Below the pieces are notes generated by a model. That model ran no database searches, was not told where the DNA came from, and saw nothing but the letters and a program-made list of their open reading frames with translations. A DNA stretch of 64,000 bases, from contig JAQFWX010000010.1 of NCBI GenBank assembly GCA_027605045.1, positions 376,879 through 440,878 on the forward strand, given 5' to 3'. This DNA comes from Phallus indusiatus (Eukaryota > Basidiomycota > Agaricomycetes > Phallales > Phallaceae). The translations under genes were made by a program, and so were the position numbers. This document shows positions 1 through 10,015 of this stretch, one piece after another (the first letter of the stretch is position 1; the number at the start of each line of letters is the position of its first letter).

Positions 1-1
1 T

Positions 2-55
2 ATTCGAGAGCTGGAGCTACAAGCAACAAGGGTAGAGTCCCTTCAGTTCCGATAA
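2..55 (+). CDS. 3' end of a gene entering from the left edge
   Basis: From base 2 an open frame of 17 codons rich in Glu, Leu, Gln and Arg (ends ...ESLQFR) stops at TAA 53-55. It reads like the tail of a coiled-coil protein. The product cannot be named because only this tail lies in the window. It could be a chance frame. Confidence 0.3.
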   Translation: MRELELQATRVESLQFR

Positions 56-512
56 ACCGGTAGCCTTGCTGAAAAAAAAATGATCCGTCTAAACATCACA
101 GTCATTATATCTCCATAAAAAAAATAAAAAGGCACTTGATTACAGAGCCGCTGACAAACAAGCATGAAGATAATTTATGAGCGCAAACAACAACTTATTG
201 AACTATAGCGTACGAAATATAAGCATGACCTCCAAGCAAATACTATACAAGTCTCTTCAAAATTGGAGGAAGAGGCGAATGGAAACTAATATGCTACCGC
301 GGTGATGAGTCTATACTAGTAGATTCAGCTGGATTCTGACTGAGAGGTCCGATGGTCAAGGCTGTTTGGACTATATTGCCTATTTAGGTAAAAAATAATC
401 GGATAGTTGATATAATACTCACACGGTTGTTGACGTGTGAATGTGACGGGTGTGACAGACCAGGGAACCCTGAAAAAAAAAAGAACGACCAAGACCACCG
501 ACAATAATCGCA
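56..512. other. intergenic, 3' flank and cupin-gene promoter
   Basis: AT-rich sequence with short A runs. No coding frame is supported. It should hold the terminator of the left-edge gene and the promoter of the cupin gene. Confidence 0.5.
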
Positions 513-1321
513 ATGTCAGACACATCTACATCAAATGCAATGGTAAACTCCCATTTCGCCGGGACAGATTCGGGATCAGCAGCTGCGGGTACTATTCCTC
601 CTTTGCCTGAACTTAGCAGAAGGATTGTCACGGGTGTCAATATTGATACCGGGAAGTCTGAGGTGCAAATAGACGACCGGGGAGGTTATATTCAGTATGT
701 ACAGTGTAGTCTGCTTATCTTATATACACACCAAATATTACAGTCGGTTCCCAGACGACATTTACAGGTGCGTTTCGCTTCTTTGATCAGTGGTAAATTT
801 GGTGACTCATACTACATGCACACGCAGATTTCAAACTGTTTGGCACACACCCGTGCCTGCCGACTGCAGTGATGTAAAAGCTTCAGATCCTATGGAAATC
901 ATAACCAGTTTAGAGGAAATACCGAAAACAGGCGTTGTTAGTCAATTACGCTTATTTCACTTTATTTGTACGATCCGCGATTCATTCATTGTCGTCTTCC
1001 TCCTCGTAAATTTCAGGTAGGAAACATAGTCTGGACCAAGCCACTGGCATCCGTTCCGCAACACAAAACTCAGTCGTTGGACTTTGGAATTGTTGTTGAA
1101 GGCAATATGGAGCTTATAATGGAGAACGGGGACGTGAGACTGCTCAAACCGGGGTGAGTGTTGGTATCTCGACAGCTGAAATTGAATTTATACTTATATG
1201 CCACATGTCTACAAGAGATATGGTTGTTCAAAGGGAGACGAATCATGGATGGCGAAATCCATCTCCCACGGAGTGGTGCAAAATGTTTTTCGTGGGCGTT
1301 GCGTCGACCAATGCAAAGTGA
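513..1321 (+). CDS. cupin-fold protein (single cupin_2 domain)
   Basis: Five exons (513-694, 744-767, 828-936, 1017-1153, 1216-1321) join in one frame to give 185 aa. The first half is a variable fungal leader. From about residue 106 it reads as a small beta-barrel cupin: a metal-site stretch (QHKTQSLDFGIVVEG), a strand with MENGDVRLLKPGD, then VQRETNHGWRNPS, the second cupin motif with its His. Fungal proteins of this type are stand-alone cupins, often annotated as putative dioxygenase- or isomerase-like, with no settled substrate. All introns have GT..AG ends and are 49-80 nt. Exon 2 (24 nt) is very short and rests on reading-frame logic only. No signal peptide is seen, so it is probably cytosolic. 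The family call is firm; the reaction is unknown. Confidence 0.75.
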
Positions 1322-1697
1322 AAAGAAAAAGGCGCCCAGCTCCATAACACTGCACTGTACGAAAGCTTGGATATAATATACGGGAGCAGAGATTTCCGGC
1401 ATATCATCCGAATACTATTTTAAGATATATCGAAAAGGCGCTGCTGATATCAAGGCTGAAGTTGCGCTGTCGCCTTTGACTCTAAATCATCAGGTCCATT
1501 CTTTTTTTTTCCTAATTAGGAAATTAGACATCGGAGAGCTGACATAATTCGATCAAAGTTACACCTACTGCTTACGGGGCATGGGCACCTCATAAATACT
1601 GTATTGTCTCGCTTTCTTCATAATGGTATTATTTCCCTCTCCTATATTATCCTACATTACTTTGTAACTCGGCTCGACGTTCTACGCTCAACAACAT

Positions 1698-2729
1698 ATG
1701 GAGAAAAAGGTCGCACTTGTGACAGGATGCACGACTGGTGGTATAGGATTTGCGTAGTGCGTATCCCCCGTGAACGTCGTGTCTTGTTTCTGTCAGGTTT
1801 ACTCATTCTTTTCCTGTGTAGCTGCAAAAATCTCTTGGCTAGGGGATACACGGTTTATGCCACCTCGCGGTCAGCTGAGACGATTGTAGGACTCAACCAT
1901 CCTAGAGCGAAGGTGATGTCTCTTGACGTCACGCACGATCAACAAGTAATCGACAACGTCGTCAAAACTATTATCAATACTGATGGTCAAATTGACCTGC
2001 TCATAAATAACGCTGGTGTTCTCGCGCCTGGTGAGTAGTAATTAATGTTTTTATCTCAATCGTGCCTCTGAATAGGTACCGTTGCTTCGTTTTAGGCCCC
2101 TGCATTGATTTTGATGAGGATCAGATGAAGGAAATCTATGATATTAATGTTTTTTCCATTCTAAAACTGTGTCGTGCCGTGATACCGCACATGGCGCGAC
2201 GTAAAAAGGGGACGATTATTAACATGGGCTCAGTTGTCGGTTCATTGTGAGTCAATACCCCTCATAGACCTTATTTTGTCACTTCTCTGACGTTTCATTA
2301 AAACTCAAGCCCTACGCCATGGATGGGAGTATATGACTCATCCAAAGCAGCCCTACATGCTTTAACTGAAGTCCTTTCTCTGGAAACCCGTCCTTTCAAC
2401 CTCAGTGTAGTTCTCGTAACACCTGCGTCGATCAAATCCAACATGCTTGCGAAATTCGACAATTATGAACTATCTCCAGACAGCATGTACAAAAAATATG
2501 CGCACAACGTACGGGAACGGCTTGATTCTGCCTGCGAGCCTGGAGCCACCCCGCCCGAAGTTTTCGTCGAAACTATTTTAGGAAAGGTTCTAAAGCCTCA
2601 TCCGCCAATTCCTTATACAGGTGTCTTACAGGTTTTAAATCGAATATGTTCAGAATGTTGGGACTGCTGCCTCGGAAGGTATACCTGAATATCGTGTGGG
2701 ATATGTTTTCCAAAGCGAAACACGAATAG
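1698..2729 (+). CDS. short-chain dehydrogenase, 1-acyl-DHAP reductase (AYR1)-like
   Basis: A classical SDR of about 274 aa with exons near 1698-1753, 1822-2030, 2096-2246, 2310-2620 and 2632-2729. It starts MEKKVALVTGCTTGGIG (cofactor loop), has DLLINNAG, a Ser strand (INMGSVVGS) and the active site YDSSK. AYR1 relatives reduce 1-acyl-dihydroxyacetone phosphate with NADPH on lipid droplets and ER membranes. Near the C-terminus the frame that reaches PPIPYTG would run to a stop at 2688, but the expected hydrophobic, basic tail (SNMFRMLGLLPRKVYLNIVW) lies in another frame. Removing 11 nt (2621-2631), which begin GT and end AG, restores it. An 11-nt intron is implausible, so this may be a small insertion, a sequence error, or a true truncated end. 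The donor of intron 1 (1754 or 1757) is also ambiguous. Confidence 0.75.
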
Positions 2730-3187
2730 CAAGGAGGTCGAATTATTTTTTTACTTGTGTTTCTCGTTGCGTAATATACTTGTTTAAAGATCATTAATCA
2801 TTGACTACACAGAATCGATACATTCTCGCCTGGCCAGAATGCCAAGTTGTTTTTACGGGGATTTAATTGAACCAATCATAAGCCGCTTGATGTCACTTCT
2901 GATTACAAATGGTTGACAAATGGATGAAGAACCGAGTTGAACAAGGTGAAAGCAAGTCAGCAGTTAATCGAGTAGCATCATGCCAAATACATTGATTTTG
3001 TAAACTGAGTAGCTGTGCTACGAAGTCAAAGCAACACTTGATTTGACTTGAGCGTGACTGGATGTACAGTTGCTTACATAACCTATTGATGATTGGTGGT
3101 TAAATCCGTGACGGCGATGAATGAATAGTACGACGATACAATGGCTATAGTGATTTCCCATCGGCCCTTCTTCTTACCACAACGACA
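2730..3187. other. intergenic spacer between two SDR genes
   Basis: No coding frame is supported. It contains the 3' flank of the AYR1-like gene and the promoter of the next SDR. No recognisable motif stands out. Confidence 0.5.
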
Positions 3188-4179
3188 ATGAATTATCTCT
3201 CGATCATCGGTCTAACATACGTCTTCTACTTACTCTACCGCTTCGTATCTTTTCTTTTTCTGTACTATTTCAGTACACATCCAATCGACGATTATTTAAC
3301 TGGAGATTCGCCCTACGCTGTAGTGACTGGAGCGTCAGATGGGATAGGGAAAGGAATAGCGAAAGAGCTTTATCTGCGAGGGTTCAATCTTATCTTGCAT
3401 GGTCGTAATGCGGAGAAAACGCAGAAGGTTGCTGAAGAAATTCGTGCTTTGAGACATGGTCAGGAGCAAGGGGATATTCGTGTATTTTTGGCGGATGCAA
3501 GCAGAAATGATCACGATTTCGACAAACTTGTTGCTCCATTCAAAGAGCTCAATGTCTCTCTTCTCATAAATAACGCTGGAGGTTCTCTCGACATCATCCC
3601 AGAAAGGTAAGTTATTCATAAATTCAGTAAACTCGGCACTTGGCTCAACATGTAACCGCCAGAATTGATGAATGGCCAGCAAGCCGGGTCTTCAATATAT
3701 TCAACCTAAACACGTTTTTCCACCTCGGATTAATCCATGCAATTTTACCTCAATTTAGGAAACGACATGGAAAGTGTCTGGTCGTCAACGTCGGTTCATT
3801 CTCAGCCGAGATCCCCCCTCCCCGAGTAGCTATCTACGCAGCATGTAAACAATTCATGAAAACCTTGACCTGGTCCCTTGCAGTCGACGAGCGGTATTTC
3901 ACGCCATCCAATATCAAGTTTATATATCTAGCTGTCGGACAAGTCCAATCGAACTCTATGAGAAAATCTGTTAATCCCATACGGCCGGATGCCGATACGT
4001 TCGGTAAAGCAATTGTGGATAGAATGGCTTGCGGAAGAAAAGAAGTTGCTCCATATGCTCCACATGCTATTAGCCAGTTCTTTGCCTCGGCTATGGGAGA
4101 TACGCTTGGAGAATGGGTCGTGGCTCAGACGATGAAAGAACTCTTCAAAGGGGAGTTCAAAGATAAAAAGAGGGATTGA
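3188..4179 (+). CDS. 3-ketoacyl-CoA reductase-like / 17-beta-HSD-type SDR (copy 1)
   Basis: Two exons (3188-3606 and 3663-4179, intron phase 2, 56 nt) encode about 311 aa. An N-terminal membrane segment (residues about 5-30, YLLYRFVSFLFLYYF) precedes TGASDGIGK (NADPH loop), LLINNAGG, a Ser-containing strand (VVNVGSFSAE) and YAACK with the catalytic Tyr and Lys. The membrane anchor and DGIGK loop are typical of the ER very-long-chain ketoacyl reductase/HSD17B12 branch, which reduces 3-ketoacyl-CoA during fatty-acid elongation. The C-terminus is basic (FKDKKRD) but lacks a clear KKXX ER-retrieval signal. A paralogue lies at 56881-57866 with an intron at the same place. Substrate (fatty acyl, steroid or sterol) cannot be told from sequence. 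Confidence 0.82.
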
Positions 4180-4769
4180 GTTTATCTTCTCTCTGTCATA
4201 AGGTGAGTACGTGCTTGAAAATGCTGTATCTCTGAAATTCGAAACTAATGGATGTAATAAGACTATAATCTGCATTCTGGACGAAACAAAGTTGGCTGCT
4301 ATAAACGATCGGCATCGTCGTAGATGGGTATTACGAGCATGTAAACAATATCAAAACTTCCAGTCGTAGTTTGTGTACCGACGAAACGCTATTGCATTCC
4401 CTTACTATCTGTACTGAGACTTACCTTCCAAGTTTGCGCACGTGTTAATATGACATCAATCGTTTTTGTACATATGTCCAGAAAATTAAACTCGTGGACA
4501 GAAAATTTTCATATTACTGTCGTTTGCTACGATTCCAATTCTGCCAAATGTTTGTGTAAATGACCCTGCTACAGGTTTCTAGAAAGGTAACAGGGGCTTG
4601 AGACAATAATAGTATACAACAGACTCCGATCTATTTAGCTCTTTCTATAGCCTTTTATGACTGACACGGGATCTAAATAATCCGCGATTCTCTGATATCT
4701 ATGATTGAGTCTAACACATGAGCCTTTAGTATCCAAACCTGAAGTATCAAACACATATAGGGTACTATC
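4180..4769. other. intergenic, convergent 3' flanks
   Basis: Lies between the 3' ends of the plus-strand SDR and the minus-strand hydantoinase gene. AT-rich, no coding signal seen. Confidence 0.5.
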
Positions 4770-7700
4770 TCACCCGAAAGCCTGAGGTCCGCCATATTGA
4801 AGACCTTGTGCGGTTGTCCAAAGGGGATGACTAGCCAAAGCAATCACTACGACTCGCAGCTTCATCGAAATATTAGCAATAACATCACAAAAAGAGCGTC
4901 AGAGTACGTACGCCATATCTATATTCGTGAGTTCCTAGACTAGAGCCCGACTGAGAGTCTAAAACTGAAATAAGATCGGGGACAATAGCAAGCAATCCCA
5001 TGGCATTTTTGTCCCCTCTGGGATAAAACTCGGCGGTCAAGTTTTCGTTTTGAAAAGAGATTATGAGTCGATCATCTGAGTGCCAAACTTGTTCTCCTGG
5101 TTTGCTCGTAAATTCCTCTTCGGCATTGGATAAAGGCATGACTGCATGAACTATTCAGGAGAGAGAATTTCTCCAAAAAATAATGAAAATTACTGGTCAC
5201 AGTTCCCCACTGCACCAGAAATCGGATCATGAGTTTTTTGGCACGATTCAAGTTCGACAAAAGAAAGCTAACCGTAAACCCAGCTCTTACTTCGCGCGAG
5301 ACATTGACAATTTTGCCTTTATACAAAACCTTGCCATTTTGGACTTGTAAAATTGCCTCAGGTATACCATTGATATTACTGTAAAAAATCAATCTGATTT
5401 CGCTGAAAATAACTTCCGTCATTGAGCATTTTACCTCTTTTTATTTTCAATAGCCACCGCACGTCCAATTCGCCAAGCCTGAGAGACCATTTTCGGTATA
5501 CCAAATTCGCGGCATGTTTCAGCCTTCAGCGGTGCCATTGAGACACCCGCTTTGCTTCCTAATTCAGTGCAGACAGTTCGAAGACTAATAATTATGCGTT
5601 GACGAAGTATGATCAGATTATAAAGCCCTTTGACGTACATAGTCTCAACCATATAGACGTTTGATGTGGAGGGTAAAATCTGTCATTAATGCGTCAGAAG
5701 GCGTACCGTGAAAACTCGCAATTTAGGCTACTGACTATCGAGTTGCCCACACCATCGGCAATTGCGCAGGGTGTAAGGGCCGATGGCACACCATAAGCTG
5801 CAGGTAAGGTCTAATATTACAAATGTGAGATAGTAACGCTTTTAGCTTTTTCCGACGAGATACATACCTGCCACATGTTTCTTGAACGTCTGTCAGGAGC
5901 TTTCTTGTTGGGTGCCTGAGGGTGCCAAAGACTTACGGATATGCCCTTCCCATCAAATCTCCATCAAACACAGGAACGTTAAGGTGTTTTTCAGAAGCGA
6001 GAATCAGTGGTTGTATGCCTATGAAAAAGCTATTTTTGATCCGAAACTTGAATATTCGAGAATTTATGTACCGTTTCCGCCTCCTATTTCGTCCCTTTTG
6101 ACCCGCAGTTGACAAACGTATTTGCAGTGCTCGCAGGAAACACGACTTACGAAATGACAGCCGCTGGTTTATCGATTTTTAAGAATCGTGCAAGATTTTC
6201 GCAGGCCGTTTGAATCTCTGTTCCAGATTGTACTCTCTCGTTGGACACCGAAGGTGAGCTGCCGTTCCGGGGTCAATCTCACGCTCTATATATATGTGTG
6301 TGATTGTCTTACCCCATAAACATTCCCCGGAATACCTAGAAAACAGAATACGGTAAATTCAGCCACCATACTAATCAGAGTTTGAAAAACCCACAAGAGC
6401 GTCGGCGGGAAGAGAATCTTCGGATATCACCCGGATAATTCCACCATCTCTCACAATTTGGCGGGCCCTGTTCCTGAATAGTGTCATTCTTCTTTCCTAT
6501 CTATATGGACACATACATGATAAAGGGAGGATAAGGGCTTCCTCCACCACCTGCGCCGAGGATACCACAACCTTCGGCTATCCATTCTGTGAAATAGTGA
6601 TCCGTCATGCAATCATGAATCATGGCGAATTACGGAAGTAACATGCCTAGGTCTGTTTCACTTAAAATCCATTCCCCTTTATCGTTGATAGTTGGAACAT
6701 AGGCCTCTGCATCTATTTCTTCCGATTCGAAGTTGGATGCGATGTGTTCAAGGTTTGAAGTATGGTTTGCTTCAGGAATTTGAATATCATCAAAATGAGT
6801 GGAACCTTCAGGAATCATATCGTGGTAAAACGCCACTGTATCGAGCTAGATGCCAAAGTCAACATTAAAGGAGTTGACATATATCGGAAATTAGCGAGAG
6901 CTCACGTACCTCCCCAATAGCCTTGACAATAATGCGAGTCGCTTTGTTGGTCACATACTGTAAGCAGGAGATGAATTTAAAGGAATACGAAATGGGATAA
7001 AGGCAAAGCGAACCTGAACAGGTAAGTTTTCGACTTCAACGACTTTGACTGTGTCAATCTTTGCACCAGCCTTTACAGCCCTTGCGGCAGCGACATTCTT
7101 GCAATGTTCTATAACTTCATCCAGTTCCCTATTCTGCAGTATTTCGATTGTGTCTGGGGAAATTGTATAATTCCATTTATTTATTTATTGGGATATTCAA
7201 AATTCGCACTTGCCTATTTCTCCAGCTACATTCGCGATACATGCTCCCACAGCGTTAGCACATGAGAAACAAGGCGGTAGAATTAGTTCTGATAATGATA
7301 AGCGCATTGCTTAGTACAGAGAGATTGTCAGCTAGCAGGTTTTACCTTCTACTCCCTCCAAGTCCTTCGGGGCTATAATACTTCCTCCTCCAACCAAGAT
7401 CACTGTCGCGGGCTCAGGGGTAGTCTTCATTCCTATTCCAAAGAACCGAACACATGAGAGAATTACAACTGGCAGAATAAGAACGTACTGTCAATGGCAT
7501 CTTCCAGTAACTTCTTTATAGCGACCTTCGCTTTCTGTCTGACGTCTTCTGAAATTTGTTTCCCGAAATCTTGTATTGGCTGGCCGATATTGAGAGAAGG
7601 ATCATCCGTAACTACTATATCCGTAGTAGTTAAAGTTGAACCTCCGAATATGAGACCTTCGGTAAGAAGCTGATAGCCCACAGAGCTGTCGTTTCGATAG

Positions 7701-9466
7701 TGAGTTTGAATTGAATATGGAAAAGGGATGCCAGAGACACAACTTACTCGGGCCCGACGGTGACGACCTCTGTGGTGGTTTCAGTAGCGGGCTCGATGTG
7801 TACACGACTTCCCCCTCCAAGCCCAAGGGAATATACGTCAGGCATTGAAAAACTGACATTCTAAGTAGGTAGGGGCCATAATAAAATGCGTGAATACCTA
7901 CTTCGTTCTGACTCCCCCTACTTTGACAAATGCGGCCGCTTGTCGAGGAAGACCGTTGGGGAGTATCTTGTGTTTGGAAAGATAAGATTTTATTATTTAA
8001 AACGGGCAAATGTAGACTTACTACGCCGACATCAGTTGTTGTCCCACCAATCTATAATGAAATTGTACGTTTTTTTTTCGAAAGAAAGAAAGAAAGAAAG
8101 TTCAAGTACGTCGACAACTATAATACTTTTATTCGTCTCTTGCCGTATGTTGGAAGTTGACGAACCCAGCCCAGCCAGGTAAGCCGCACCGCGCATAGAA
8201 TTGGTCGCTCCAGAGGAAAATGTTCGGATTGGAAGTCGTTCAGCGGATCTGTTATGATCGATCAAAGCATAGCTTTAGACGACAAAAAAACAGACTGACT
8301 CTGCCGACGTCAAAGTGCCGTCATTTTGAGTCAGAAATAACGGACACGAAAGGCCCAGGCGATGTATGGCTTGCCGGAATCCTGATATCGTCTTTTTAGC
8401 AAATGCCATGATGGAAGCGTTGAGAATTGAGGCATTTTCCCGTTCTAAAAGCCCAAATTGACCGACTATAATATGCTAGTTAAATTCAGATCGAGATGAC
8501 TGCAATTATCACTTACCATTACGAGAGCAAACGATTGATGTGGACGGATCCAGGTGTTTAAGCATTATGTCCCTAGCTCTTTCTTCTTGGCTTGTGCCCT
8601 AATTAATTACTCTTTTTGAGAACATGAATCAGTTCTAGACCAATTCTAACGTACGTCAGTTTTGTCCAAGGGCGAACAAATTCCGACAATAGCTATTGCC
8701 TTTAAGCCTAGGTCTTTGATCTTCTGACATTCCTGTTTTAATTCGTCTGCATCAATCTAAAGGAAATCGGCCGTCAGTGATAGTAGAGATAGATCGAAGA
8801 GAACAGCACTTCGTTAATAATTCGGCCATCAATTTCCAAGCCTCCTTTAAGAATACACACGTAGCCGTCCATTACTTTTCGGATAGCCGACGGAAAATCC
8901 AGAAATGGGGGGCATTCCTAGAGGATTTGAATTAAAAAGGATGAAATGACTGGACACAGAATTACCTGTGTATAAGGAGCCCCTAATCTGACCACGGCAA
9001 CTCTGGATAATTTTCGAGAGTCTGCCTCAACGACAGCATCTAAGCTGAAAATCAGGAAGGTACGCTCCAGTATCACTATATTTATTTACTCATAAAATGG
9101 GTCGCTTGTAAAGGCAAATTCAATGAAATGAGAGAGCATTACGGAAAAGATGACACACTTCCTATCATAACGCCTGAAACCTTATCAGGCGAGACTTGCG
9201 TTTGTTCGAGTAACGCTTTAATAGCCGCCTCAATCCCATCGCTGACTAGAGACGTTGTAGGCTTTTTGACAGAGGCGATGACGCCTCTATTTGTCCAAGT
9301 GTGCGCTTCAGGATCTGAACAGAATAATACGGCGTCTGTATTCGTTCCTGCGGAAAAGGATATCGATAACCTCAGTCAGACTTTAGCTGTGTATCGATTC
9401 CACGGTGCATCACTGCTTACCACCAACGTCCACTCCAATACGAAAGCTAGTGCCTTGAAGGTTCAT
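4770..9466 (-). CDS. hydantoinase/oxoprolinase fused to a C-terminal DUF917 domain
   Basis: A minus-strand gene cut by many short introns, estimated at roughly 1000 aa. From ATG 9466 it opens with FRIGVDVGGTNTDAVL (the ASKHA nucleotide-binding loop of Hydant_A_N), split by an intron inside VDVGG. It continues with GTTHFMNAVVEADSRK, GGLEIDGR, LERENASILNAS, LTQNDGTL, RTFSSGATNSMRGAA, a second phosphate loop IGGTTTDVGVV, and VILVGGGS, all hallmarks of hydantoinase A. Near 6480-6560 the DUF917 half begins with GCGILGAGGGGSPY, followed by VPVFDGDLMGRAYP, then LISVLDSQSG and a last exon that ends PLWTTAQGLQYGGPQAFG before the stop at 4770-4772. Family members hydrolyse hydantoins or 5-oxoproline with ATP; the DUF917 fusion is common in fungi but its substrate is unknown. 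No frameshift was noticed in the exons I read, so the gene appears intact. Internal splice sites were only partly checked. Confidence 0.85.
8081..8100. repeat. (AAAG)5 microsatellite in an intron
   Basis: Five perfect AAAG units following a T9 run. It falls in the hydantoinase intron just upstream (minus sense) of the exon encoding IGGTTTDVGVV, where it forms part of a pyrimidine tract on the coding strand. Confidence 0.85.
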
Positions 9467-10015
9467 CGAGACGATCTGACGGGGTCTGATAAGGATTTCT
9501 CTAAGTATCTGGACGCGGACACAGTGTGGGTAAATTTGGTAACGGGCTATCTAATCAGGGCGATCCGGGTTCTGGTGAATGAAATTATTGACACGCTGTA
9601 TTTTAGATGATATGAGTCAATCAGAGCCTCAAATAAGAATTGAAATATGACTGACATATTGATAACCTTAAAATAGTATTCATGTTAGAGGCAATATTAA
9701 GTCAAATATTTGTATTATCTACGTATTCCTCCTGTCATACATACATACCTGTTCATTCATGATTACAGATGCGCACTGCACCTGTCGCTAGATTTTGTCT
9801 TTACTCGTCCATACATCATGTCCAAGGTACACTTGGTCCAAGGAGGCCATCACAAACAGACGGCACGAGGAGTGATTACATGGGCGCCTAAACTTACGTA
9901 TTAATATTAGCTCATTTGTTCGAGTGCACGTGACCTAACGCGTGGCCTGTAAAAAAGTCCCGTCTTCGTTCACACTTGTAACATCGACCCTCAAGACACC
10001 GGACAAAACAGGACG
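9467..10015. other. divergent promoter region, hydantoinase / MPS1 kinase
   Basis: About 550 nt between the ATG of the minus-strand hydantoinase and the ATG of the plus-strand kinase. No coding signal. The MPS1-proximal end holds an E-box and an MCB-like site, listed separately. Confidence 0.55.
9927..9943 (+). promoter_or_regulatory. E-box CACGTG and MCB-like ACGCGT upstream of MPS1
   Basis: CACGTG lies at 9927-9932 and ACGCGT at 9938-9943, 73 nt before the MPS1 start codon. ACGCGT is the MluI cell-cycle box bound by MBF/Swi6-type factors at G1/S in fungi. Finding it in front of a mitotic kinase is consistent with cell-cycle control, but the six-base match could be chance. Confidence 0.45.

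Noticed and set aside
9128..9610. 160-aa plus-strand open frame
   Set aside because: It is the antisense of the hydantoinase N-terminus, whose motifs (VDVGG, GTNTDAV) are clear on the minus strand.
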